The notes under the pieces were generated by a model. The model was not told the DNA's origin, ran no database searches, and saw nothing but the letters and a program-made list of their open reading frames with translations. A DNA stretch of 64,000 bases from Desulfovibrio sp. X2 (GTDB lineage Bacteria > Desulfobacterota > Desulfovibrionia > Desulfovibrionales > Desulfovibrionaceae), in the NCBI RefSeq assembly GCF_000422205.1, contig NZ_ATHV01000019.1, positions 62,001 to 126,000 on the forward strand, given 5' to 3'. Positions 40,500 through 47,943 of the stretch are shown here, in pieces. The position numbers and the translations under genes are program-made. Each line of letters starts with the position of its first letter. Position 1 is the first letter of the stretch.

Positions 40500-40877
40500 C
40501 TAGGCCTTCGATTCGTCGGCCATATGCTCTTTCTTGCGGATGGCCTCGGCCTTGACCTTGTCCAGGAGATCCGCCAGGGCGGGCTTGACGTTCTCCCGGA
40601 TGTCGCCTGCCACGACCAGGAAGAGCACGTCGTCTCCGGGGAAGAGGAGGCCGTCCGCGGCCTCGACCACGACGCGCCAGATGCCCGGCCGCTGCTCGAT
40701 CTCGCGGCGGATGGCCTCCATGCGTTCGCGGTCGACGATGATATCCACGGCGTCGACGTCCTTGTGGTCGGCGCGCGACCAGCCGCGCACGACGCCGTTA
40801 TGGACCAGAACCATCCCCACGTTCTCGTGGAATCCTGGTTCGTTCTTGAGTTCGGCAATAGTTTTTGAGATGTCCAT
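40500..40877 (-). CDS. moaE: MoaE-like molybdopterin synthase large subunit
   Basis: 125 residues. VGMVLVHNGVVRGWSR corresponds to the FxGxVRG segment of MoaE, and the C-terminal AEAIRKKEH to the catalytic KxxxPxWKKE region, with lysines for molybdopterin synthesis from cPMP and MoaD thiocarboxylate. The middle VDIIVDRERMEAI fits the sheet-helix. It is shorter than E. coli MoaE (150) and lacks the PIWK part, so activity is not certain. Divergent from the TPR gene, 56 bp apart. Confidence 0.65.
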   Translation of the reverse strand: MDISKTIAELKNEPGFHENVGMVLVHNGVVRGWSRADHKDVDAVDIIVDRERMEAIRREIEQRPGIWRVVVEAADGLLFPGDDVLFLVVAGDIRENVKPALADLLDKVKAEAIRKKEHMADESKA

Positions 40878-40933
40878 GTTCTTGTCCGGTTAGCTGAGTT
40901 CGCTTTTGCTTACCATAACGCCGGGACGGCCCG

Positions 40934-43666
40934 ATGTATAGCTTTTCAGACCTGATTGAAAACCTGCCGAGCGTGCGGCAGTCCCGCATGGTGGCCAGCG
41001 GGTTCGGGCTGTGGATGGCCTGGAGCGGGCAGTTGACCCGCGCGCTCGGGCAGACGCTCGAGGACCACGGCGGCATGCAGATGGCCGCGACCTCCACGCA
41101 GGCGCTGTGGTTCTTCTCCACGCGCGAGGTCTTCAAGGCCCTGGCGCGGCTGCAGAGCTGGGCCCGCCTCAATCCGCTGCCCGTCTCGTTCCAGGTGCTC
41201 CCGGCCTCGCTCCTGGTGGGCTGGAGCAACGAACGCTCCATGTCCGTCTCCGCCGAACTCAGCAAGCAGGAGGCCCTGGCGCCGACCTCCTTCTCGATAC
41301 TCGTCCACCCGCGTTGCAAGGACGCCGCCATGGCCGTCGCGGGGCTCGAGCTCAAGCCCGTGACCATCCTGCCCGGCATGGCCGCCGCGGAGTGGAGGGG
41401 GCTCGAATCCGATCCGAGCTACTCCTACGAGTCGTCGCTGGCCTGGTATTTCGTGGCCAAGCCGCTCGGCAACCCCGGAGACCGCGACTACACGCAGGGC
41501 TGGCGCCAGTTCTTCGGCCGCGCCGAGGTGGTGCTGCGGCGCATGGGGCTCAAGTTCATCTTCAACGAGTCGAGCCTCATCCTGCCGCTCGAGAACCTGC
41601 GCCTGCTCAGGGGCTGGACCCGGGAGATGCTGAACCAGGTGCGCGCGGTCAAGGGGCAGCCGGACGGCCACTACTGGCCTTGCGTCATGCTCGCCGCGCC
41701 CAAGGAGGGGCTCAACTTCAACGAGGAGTTGCCCAAGAAGCTCTCCATCGAGTGGAACCGCCTGACTCCCGACTACCCGCACATGAGCTACCGCACGGCC
41801 TTCCTGCTGGGCGACGAGTTCACGGTCAACGCCGTGAGCTACTTCGACGAGCGGCAGGGCCTCGAGAACTGGTGCTACGTCAGCCTGTCGCAGGCGGGCG
41901 AGGGCGAGGGAGGCGGCGGCAGCCTGCAGGTGGACCTGCCGCGCCGCATCCTGGCGGGAGCGGAAAAGGAGTGCTTCTACTGCGGGCTCAAGAGCCACCA
42001 GCCCGCGCAGTGCCCCTCGCGCAACATTCCCATGGGCCGCCCAGACATCTGGGAGAAGCTGGCCATGCTCAACCTCGAGGACTTCACGGAACTCTCGCGC
42101 GAGGTCGACGAGGTCCTGCAGAAGAATCCCGCAGGAGGCGTGGCCGAGCTTCTCGAGGCCAAGAACCGCTCGGGCCTCCTGGTGCAGGCCATCTACGAAA
42201 ACACCCTTCCGTTCCAGCTGCGCATGCTGCGCATGGTCTGGCGCAGCCGCTCCAAGGACTGGGCCGGGGCCTTCGAGGGGCTCGGGCCCGAGGAGGGCGA
42301 GTACATCTGGGCGGCCCTGGACGCCCTGCGTTCCGGCAACCAGGCCAATACCGAAAGCCTGCTCGGCAACGCAATCCTGCGCTACCCCAGGAGCTACCAG
42401 CCGCGCTCGCTGCAGGCCCTGCTGAACCTCGAGAACGAGGACTACCAGCAGGCCGCGTTCTTCTTCCAGGAGGCCGAGCGCCTCTCCTACACCCCGGTGC
42501 AGCGCGCCGCCTTCTGCATGATGCAGGGCAGGCTCTGGGAATATCTCTTCAACTTCGACAAAGCCATCGCCCTGTACAAGCAGGCGGAGCAGCACGCCAA
42601 GGGCTGGAGCGACACGCTCTACCGGCAGTGCGTCTGCTTCGTGAAGATGGGCTTCACCGAGCACGCCATCGGACAGCTGCAGGGACTCATCGAGAACGAC
42701 CCGCACATGTTCAACCGCATTCTCGTGGATCCCGAGCTCGAGCGCGGCCGCTTCAGCATCCTGGCGTCGCTGTGGGACCTGTGGCGCGAGGCCCAGGCCG
42801 AGGCCCAGGTGGCCGCGAAGACGGCGGAGGAGCTCTCCGCCCGGCTGGACCAGTGGTTCGCCCCGGACCATCCCTACATGGAGGCCGCCAGGACGCGCGT
42901 GGACAGGCTGCTCGGCCTGACCAGAGTGACCAACTACGTGGCCTTCCAGCGGCTCATCAGCGGCACCCGCTCCTTTGCCAAGGACCTGCAGGAGACGCTG
43001 GACAGCGAGGTCCGCGTTGTCGTGAAGCGCGTGGACGTCCTGCTCGAGCGCCTGGTCGAGGTGCAGCGCGAGGCGTCCTGGTTCCCGTTCCCCAAGCTGC
43101 TGCGCGACTTCAACCGCGACTTCAACTACTGCGCGGAAAAGCTCAACTGGATGAAGCTGCAGCACCTGCAGGTGGCCGACAACTTCCGCAAGGCCCAGGG
43201 CTACCTCACCGAGGTGGAGGACCGCCTGCACGTCCTGCAGGGGCGCCTGGTCACCCTGCGCGTCATCCGCGACGCCACATTCTTCGTGCTCCTGCTCGGC
43301 CGCAACTTCATCTGGATGGAGCTCGTCGGCCTCGGCCTGGCCCTCATTCTCATGCCGGTCATCGTCTACGGCACGGAGCACTTCATGAGCGGCTGGGTGG
43401 TGGACATGCTGCTGCGCCAGAAGTGGCAGCTGCAGAAGGGCCTCATCGTCATCCTCTCCATCGCCGCCATGGCCTTCGCGGCCCTCAAGACGGCCGTGGT
43501 CTTCGAGCGCAAGAAGGAGCAGCTCTTCTCCGAGGAGTACGCCAAGGAGGTCAAGTTCCAGCGCTCGAAGCCGGGGCGGCTGTCGCGCGGCGCGGCCTCG
43601 CGCCGGGGAAAGGGACGGTCCGCGGGCGGCAAGGCGGGCAAGACCGGCAAGAGCAGGGCGAAATAG
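40934..43666 (+). CDS. TPR membrane protein with a CCHC zinc knuckle
   Basis: 910 residues, no name known to me. Residues 1-330 are of unknown fold. C347-x2-C350-x4-H355-x4-C360 (CFYCGLKSHQPAQC) is an exact retroviral-type zinc knuckle, rare in bacteria. From about 450 to 620 come TPR-like helices (LRYPRSYQPRSLQALLNLEN, FDKAIALYKQAEQHAKGW), then a long charged helical stretch. Two membrane parts follow: about 782-813 (hydrophobic hairpin) and about 836-857. The tail (860-910) is Lys/Arg/Gly-rich, so basic and cytoplasmic. The layout suggests a membrane-tethered protein or RNA binding scaffold. Confidence 0.7.
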   Translation: MYSFSDLIENLPSVRQSRMVASGFGLWMAWSGQLTRALGQTLEDHGGMQMAATSTQALWFFSTREVFKALARLQSWARLNPLPVSFQVLPASLLVGWSNERSMSVSAELSKQEALAPTSFSILVHPRCKDAAMAVAGLELKPVTILPGMAAAEWRGLESDPSYSYESSLAWYFVAKPLGNPGDRDYTQGWRQFFGRAEVVLRRMGLKFIFNESSLILPLENLRLLRGWTREMLNQVRAVKGQPDGHYWPCVMLAAPKEGLNFNEELPKKLSIEWNRLTPDYPHMSYRTAFLLGDEFTVNAVSYFDERQGLENWCYVSLSQAGEGEGGGGSLQVDLPRRILAGAEKECFYCGLKSHQPAQCPSRNIPMGRPDIWEKLAMLNLEDFTELSREVDEVLQKNPAGGVAELLEAKNRSGLLVQAIYENTLPFQLRMLRMVWRSRSKDWAGAFEGLGPEEGEYIWAALDALRSGNQANTESLLGNAILRYPRSYQPRSLQALLNLENEDYQQAAFFFQEAERLSYTPVQRAAFCMMQGRLWEYLFNFDKAIALYKQAEQHAKGWSDTLYRQCVCFVKMGFTEHAIGQLQGLIENDPHMFNRILVDPELERGRFSILASLWDLWREAQAEAQVAAKTAEELSARLDQWFAPDHPYMEAARTRVDRLLGLTRVTNYVAFQRLISGTRSFAKDLQETLDSEVRVVVKRVDVLLERLVEVQREASWFPFPKLLRDFNRDFNYCAEKLNWMKLQHLQVADNFRKAQGYLTEVEDRLHVLQGRLVTLRVIRDATFFVLLLGRNFIWMELVGLGLALILMPVIVYGTEHFMSGWVVDMLLRQKWQLQKGLIVILSIAAMAFAALKTAVVFERKKEQLFSEEYAKEVKFQRSKPGRLSRGAASRRGKGRSAGGKAGKTGKSRAK

Positions 43667-43770
43667 GCTTCTCGACGGGAAGGGGGGGCCGTCCCGGGGC
43701 TGCGCGCCAGTGCTGCCGTTTCCGGGCGGACGCTCAGCGGAAAGCCTGATGGGCCGGACGCAGGGCGAAA

Positions 43771-43800
43771 AAAAAGCGGGACCGGAGTCCCGCTTTTCTT
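43771..43800. terminator. Bidirectional terminator between the TPR gene and dsrC
   Basis: AAAAGCGGGAC (43772-43782) pairs with GTCCCGCTTTT (43787-43797) around CGGA, with A and T runs on both sides. It can end both convergent transcripts. Confidence 0.88.
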
Positions 43801-43817
43801 TTCGGAAAGCGATGAGG

Positions 43818-44135
43818 CTAGACGCAGCCGGTGGGCTTGGGCAGGCCGGCCATCTTGCAGGCGCCCTTGCCGGGGCCGGAGGGGAACAGCTCGTAGATGT
43901 GCTTCAGCTTGTAGCCGGTCACCTTGGAGAGGATGCGCACCATCGGAGCGATACCGTTCTTGCGGTAGTAGTCCTGCAGGAACTCGATGACCTTCTTGTG
44001 CTCGTCGGTCAGCTCCTTGATGCCTTCCTGCTCCTTGACGTACTCGACCCAGTCAGGGGACCAGTCCTCGAACTTCTGCAGGAAGCCGTCTTCGTCGACC
44101 TCGAAGCTTTTGCCCTGGAATTCGACAGTCGCCAT
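43818..44135 (-). CDS. dsrC: Dissimilatory sulfite reductase-linked sulfur carrier DsrC
   Basis: 105 residues from ATG 44135 with AAGGAGG upstream. Cys93 and Cys104 (CKMAGLPKPTGCV) are the two conserved redox cysteines of the flexible arm; DsrC carries sulfur from DsrAB sulfite reduction as a trisulfide and delivers it to the membrane DsrMKJOP complex. MATVEFQGKSFEVDEDGF is the typical start. Unlike TusE, both cysteines remain. It is a single gene, as in Desulfovibrio, away from dsrAB. Confidence 0.97.
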   Translation of the reverse strand: MATVEFQGKSFEVDEDGFLQKFEDWSPDWVEYVKEQEGIKELTDEHKKVIEFLQDYYRKNGIAPMVRILSKVTGYKLKHIYELFPSGPGKGACKMAGLPKPTGCV

Positions 44136-44166
44136 TGTTCTCCTCCTTGAAGAGTTAGGTTTTGGG

Positions 44167-44195
44167 ATTTTATCATCCCGACACCGACCTGTCAA
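44167..44195 (-). promoter_or_regulatory. Strong promoter of dsrC
   Basis: TTGACA (44190-44195), 17 bases, TAAAAT (44167-44172) on the minus strand, giving a leader of about 25 bases. Near consensus, fitting the very high level known for DsrC. A second weaker pair (TTGACG 44300-44305, TTAGAA 44277-44282, 17-base spacing) lies upstream. Confidence 0.8.
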
Positions 44196-44374
44196 AGCAG
44201 CGCCTGACTTTGGTCGGGTGCCCCTTATTCGAATGCGGCCCCAAAGGCCGACAGTCGCGTAGTCAAACGTGAAGCGTTCTAAATTGGCTGTAGCGATTTC
44301 GTCAATAGCTGTTTTTCATTTCACAAAGGTTGCAGCCCCCGTCCTCCCTAGCCCGGGAGGGACGAGGCCCCCCT

Positions 44375-46099
44375 CTAGCCCTGCCCGAGCTGCTTCAGGT
44401 GCTCGCGCGCGAAGTCCAGCGCAGGGTCCATTTCCAGGGCCTTGGCGAGGTATTCGCGGGCCGGGCCGGGCCTGTTCATGAACTTGTGGCACAGCCCCAG
44501 GTTCGCCATGTCCACGGCCGAGCTCGCGTCCAGGTCCAGGGCCGCGCCGAAGTCCTTGGCCGCGGCATCGTACTCCACCTGCTTGAAGCGGCAGATGCCC
44601 CGCAGGTTGAAGAACTCCTTGGCCCCGGGCTCGAGCGCGATGGCCTGGTCCAGGAAGGGGATGGCCCCGGCGAAGTCGGCCAGCTGGGTCAGGCTGTAGC
44701 CCGCGTAGAAGGCGCAGATGGCCGTGTCCTCGTCACCGATCTGCAGCGGCAATGCCTTCTCGAACTTGACGAAGGCCACGGCCGCGTCACCCGCGCCAAG
44801 CGCCGCCAGCCCCTCGAAGAAGGGCAGGAAGTGGGCTCCGGGGTAGACGTCGCCGATGGCCTTGAGTCCGCGCACCGCGGTCTCGTTGTCGCGCTCCTCG
44901 CAGAGCCTGCGGCCGATGTAGAGCCCCAGGCAGGCCTGACGGCTGCGCTCGCGGAAGCGAAGCCCCGGCGCGAAGTTGTAGTTGGTCGGCACCCGCAGGT
45001 CGGGATGGCTCGTGTCGATGGTGTAGAGCGGGTGCCCGAGCGCCTCAAGGCCGTCGGCCAGGGCCATGACCTCGGCGCGGATGTTTTTGTCCTCCACGTC
45101 CGGCAGGGAGTCGAGCGCGCAAGCGGGACCTGCCATCAGCCAGGCGGCCTCGTCCAGGCTCGCGGGCTTGGAGAGGCCGGAGGGCTCGTAGCGGGCCGCG
45201 GTCTCGAAGTCTCCGGCGAGCTGGGCGACCTCGGTCAGGGCGCGGATGGCCGCCTTCACGGGCGAGCTCGCCGTGCCCGCGGTGAAGACGATCTCGGAGA
45301 GTGCCGGGAAGGTGGCCGGGTCGTGGGCCACGGCGGCCACCGTGGGCACGGGGAAGCCCAGGGAGAAGTCCTTGAGCGTGACCTTCACGCCGCTGCCCGA
45401 AAAGCAGGCGAGCAGGCGCGCCAGCACCGGATCGGCGCTCTCGGGAGCGATGGTCGGAAGCTCGGGCTTCTCCCGGTCGACGATCGCGCAGACGTGGCGC
45501 TCCACCAGCTCGCAGCCGCCCTGCAGAAGGGATTCCTCCAGGGTGTTGCCGGCGCTCGAGCCGTTGAACTCGTTCAGGAGCTTGAACCAGTTGACCGGGA
45601 CCCAGCGCATGCGGCCGCTCTGCACGTGCAGCGCCTGGCAGAAGCGCCAGGGCAGCAGGTCCAGCAGGCGGCGCGCGGCGTCCTCGGGAAGCTCCTCGTC
45701 CACGGAGCGCAGGATCTCGGAGACGGGCATGAGGTCGTCGCCGAAGCGCTCCTCGGCCTCGCTCCAGGTGAGCTCCACGAAGTTCTCCGGCGTGGCGAAG
45801 AAATTGAAGAAGGAGTAACGCTCCACCAGCTCCATGAGCGCGGAGGCCTCGGCCTGGTCGGGCGAGGCGCCCTTGCCCATCTGCTTGTGCGTGGGCGTTA
45901 TGGCGCGGGCCTTGGGGCCGTAGAGGCTGATGAAGACGGGAATGCCCAGGCGTCCGGTGTCGATGCGCCTGGTCCCGTCCAGCACGCCCTCACAGCGTTC
46001 GGCCAGCAGCTTCTTCACGCGGCTCACGGTCTCGGCCGGGGCCGCCGCCTTGTCCTGGTCCGTGGTGTAGGTCTTGAGGCAGTCCTTAAGCTTGAGCAT
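44375..46099 (-). CDS. ycaO: YcaO-family protein with C-terminal TPR domain
   Basis: 574 residues from ATG 46099. GKGASPDQAEASALMELVERY and NTLEESLLQGGCELVERH are the ATP/Mg-binding glutamate helices of YcaO enzymes, which phosphorylate backbone amides to make thioamides or azolines. Residues about 430-570 contain helical TPR pairs (FAGAIPFLDQAIALEP, AREYLAKALEMDPAL). The C-terminus lacks the PxPxP ending of azoline YcaO. Domain order and size resemble E. coli YcaO. Overlaps the methyltransferase stop by 14 bases. The target is unknown; dsrC lies 239 bases downstream. Confidence 0.85.
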   Translation of the reverse strand: MLKLKDCLKTYTTDQDKAAAPAETVSRVKKLLAERCEGVLDGTRRIDTGRLGIPVFISLYGPKARAITPTHKQMGKGASPDQAEASALMELVERYSFFNFFATPENFVELTWSEAEERFGDDLMPVSEILRSVDEELPEDAARRLLDLLPWRFCQALHVQSGRMRWVPVNWFKLLNEFNGSSAGNTLEESLLQGGCELVERHVCAIVDREKPELPTIAPESADPVLARLLACFSGSGVKVTLKDFSLGFPVPTVAAVAHDPATFPALSEIVFTAGTASSPVKAAIRALTEVAQLAGDFETAARYEPSGLSKPASLDEAAWLMAGPACALDSLPDVEDKNIRAEVMALADGLEALGHPLYTIDTSHPDLRVPTNYNFAPGLRFRERSRQACLGLYIGRRLCEERDNETAVRGLKAIGDVYPGAHFLPFFEGLAALGAGDAAVAFVKFEKALPLQIGDEDTAICAFYAGYSLTQLADFAGAIPFLDQAIALEPGAKEFFNLRGICRFKQVEYDAAAKDFGAALDLDASSAVDMANLGLCHKFMNRPGPAREYLAKALEMDPALDFAREHLKQLGQG

Positions 46100-46817
46100 G
46101 GCGTCTCGGTTTGATCCTGTAGATGGTGGCCAGATGCTTTTCCGCGTTCCCCTCGTCCCCGCCCTTGAAGCCCATGTCCAGGCTCTTGAAGGCGTAGTCG
46201 CCCTCGATGAGCTTGAAGAACTTCTTGGCCTTGCGGGAGTATTCCTTGGCCAGGATGATCTCGGCCGCGGGATCATCCTTCAGATGCGCGGCCAGGAACT
46301 TCACCAGGGCGCGGTAGTGATCCTCGAGGTAGAGGACCTCCGAGCCCAGGATGTAGTCGTAGCGCTCGTCCAGCCGGTCGGCGCTGAAATCCGCCCGGCG
46401 CACGGTGACGCGCTCAGCCAGCCCGTTCCTGAGCGCCGCGATGCGCGTGAAGAGCAGGGCGTCCGGGTGGATGTCGGTGATGGTCACGGAAAAGCCGCGC
46501 GCCGCGGCGAAGAGCCCGGCCACGCCCACGCCCGCGCCGATCTCGAGCATGCTCTTGCCCGCGGGCTCGAGGCGCTGCACGAAATAGCTCACGAGAAAGG
46601 CCGTGCGCCAGATCTTGGCCCAGAACGGCAGCTCGAGCGGCATGCCTTCCGGCAGGTCGCGGGCCAGCTGCTCGATGTAGGCGTCCATGTCGTCGATCTG
46701 AAGGAACTCGAGCGTGGTGCCGCCGACGGTCACGGGCTCGAAGCGCACCGAATAGCGCGAGCGCGCGAGGGCCAGCAGATCGTCCAGGCTTGCGTCCGAA
46801 GGGGGAGTGGTTGTCAC
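46086..46817 (-). CDS. SAM-dependent methyltransferase paired with YcaO
   Basis: 243 residues from GTG 46817, with AGGAG 8 bases upstream. ATG further upstream exists in the same frame, but the extra 60 residues are low-complexity and would start inside the promoter region. SAM site: MLEIGAGVGVAGLFAAARG; then TITDIHPDALLFTRIAALRN and ILGSEVLYLEDHY. The fold resembles the protein lysine methyltransferase-like (METTL21) group or small-molecule enzymes. It forms a translationally coupled pair with YcaO. Confidence 0.75.
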   Translation of the reverse strand: MTTTPPSDASLDDLLALARSRYSVRFEPVTVGGTTLEFLQIDDMDAYIEQLARDLPEGMPLELPFWAKIWRTAFLVSYFVQRLEPAGKSMLEIGAGVGVAGLFAAARGFSVTITDIHPDALLFTRIAALRNGLAERVTVRRADFSADRLDERYDYILGSEVLYLEDHYRALVKFLAAHLKDDPAAEIILAKEYSRKAKKFFKLIEGDYAFKSLDMGFKGGDEGNAEKHLATIYRIKPRRHAQA

Positions 46818-46847
46818 TGGATATTCTCCTGATGGTGAGGACGCACC

Positions 46848-46876
46848 GGAGTAGCCGATTTGTCCCGTCGGGTCAA
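46848..46876 (-). promoter_or_regulatory. Candidate promoter of the methyltransferase-ycaO operon
   Basis: TTGACC (46871-46876), 17 bases, TACTCC (46848-46853). The -10 is weak. An alternative further upstream is TTGCAA (46998-47003), 18 bases, TACAAA (46974-46979), giving a leader of about 150 bases. Confidence 0.35.
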
Positions 46877-47013
46877 CGCGATGGCTGGGCGATGGCCGCG
46901 TGGCGGCCTCTGGAGGGCGGCCGCGGCCATCGCGGGCCGGAGACGGAGCGGCCCCGGGCGGCTTCAGGTGAGATTTGTAGACTGAAATTGTATGATATTG
47001 CAAGGGGCAAAAG

Positions 47014-47038
47014 AAAAGCCGGCGCGAGGCCGGCTTTT
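47014..47038. terminator. Terminator of the tRNA Gly-Cys-Gly cluster
   Basis: AAAAGCCGGC (47014-47023) pairs fully with GCCGGCTTTT (47029-47038) over GCGAG. Nine bases beyond the last tRNA on the minus strand; symmetrical, so works both ways. Confidence 0.88.
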
Positions 47039-47046
47039 CGGAAAAT

Positions 47047-47121
<75 letters not shown>

Positions 47122-47182
47122 TCGGGGCAGCGCTGCGAAGGTTCGCAGACGCTCTCTATCTTAATGTATGAAAGAGCTGTTT

Positions 47183-47257
<75 letters not shown>

Positions 47258-47264
47258 CTTTTTT

Positions 47265-47339
<75 letters not shown>

Positions 47340-47354
47340 CCAAAAGGGAGCACC

Positions 47355-47383
47355 TATTTATCGGCGGGCGCACCGACTGTCAA
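47355..47383 (-). promoter_or_regulatory. Promoter of the tRNA Gly-Cys-Gly cluster
   Basis: Perfect -35 TTGACA (47378-47383), 17 bases, -10 TAAATA (47355-47360), followed by the mature tRNA-Gly 5' end about 15 bases on. The -10 and spacing match the tRNA-Ala promoter of this window. Confidence 0.85.
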
Positions 47384-47418
47384 CAAGAACCGTCATTTCA
47401 GGCAAAAAAAACCAGAAG

Positions 47419-47483
47419 CCCGCGCAAGTGCGCGGTTTTTTTACGCAGCGCCGGGGAGGAGGGGCAGTGGCCCCTTTATTTTT
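47419..47483 (+). terminator. Two tandem intrinsic terminators in front of dksA
   Basis: First: CCGCGC-AAGT-GCGCGG (47420-47435) then seven T. Second: AGGGGC-AGTG-GCCCCT (47460-47475) then TTATTTTT. Both are oriented for + strand transcription, yet no + strand gene lies upstream within 3.7 kb. They may attenuate a dksA leader, end a small RNA, or insulate dksA. Confidence 0.75.
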
Positions 47484-47550
47484 GATAGTAATTGATTTAA
47501 GGGGGTGGGCCAACTTCACGACGGGGCCGATCGCAGCCCCCATGGGGAAC

Positions 47551-47916
47551 ATGATGCGGCAAGAAGATATCGATTACTTCCGGGACTTGCTGAAGAACAT
47601 GCTCGACGACATCCTCAAGGCGGGCGAAGAGACGCTTGAGGACATGACGGACAGCCCCGAGAACTACGCCGATCCCGCGGACAGGGCCACGGCCGAGTCC
47701 GACCGCTCCTTCACGCTGCGCCTGCGCGACCGTGAGCGCAAGCTCATCCGCAAGGTGCAGGAGGCGCTGCAGCGCATCGACGACGGCACCTACGGCCTGT
47801 GCGAGGACTGCGGCGAGGAGATCGGCGTGCCCCGTCTCAAGGCGCGGCCCGTGACCACGTTGTGCATCAAGTGCAAGAGCAAGCGCGAAGAGGAAGAGGG
47901 CCAGCGGGGCGAATAG
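47551..47916 (+). CDS. dksA: RNA polymerase-binding transcription factor DksA
   Basis: 121 residues from ATG 47551 (ATG 47542 and 47554 possible; GGGG lies just upstream). Coiled-coil hairpin with tip residues DPADRA (DxxDxA motif at about 41-46) that reaches the polymerase active centre, then a C4 zinc finger: C84-x2-C87 and C105-x2-C108. Acts with ppGpp in stringent control. Upstream tandem terminators suggest leader control. Next gene follows after 27 bases. Confidence 0.92.
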   Translation: MMRQEDIDYFRDLLKNMLDDILKAGEETLEDMTDSPENYADPADRATAESDRSFTLRLRDRERKLIRKVQEALQRIDDGTYGLCEDCGEEIGVPRLKARPVTTLCIKCKSKREEEEGQRGE

Positions 47917-47943
47917 CCCGCTTCGGGAGCTCGTGAGCCGGCC

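Noticed and set aside
43818-44195. Longer DsrC starting upstream with MTGRCRDD
   Set aside because: The extension runs across the promoter. ATG 44135 has AAGGAGG and gives exactly the 105-residue family length with Cys93 and Cys104.
44344-44361. Terminator after ycaO (CCTCCC-TAGCCC-GGGAGG)
   Set aside because: The 6-bp stem lacks a T-run on the minus strand, so read-through to dsrC remains possible.
46818-47003. Extended N-terminus of the methyltransferase
   Set aside because: The extra 62 residues are Pro/Arg/Ser-rich and overlap promoter-like sequences; GTG 46817 has a well-spaced AGGAG.
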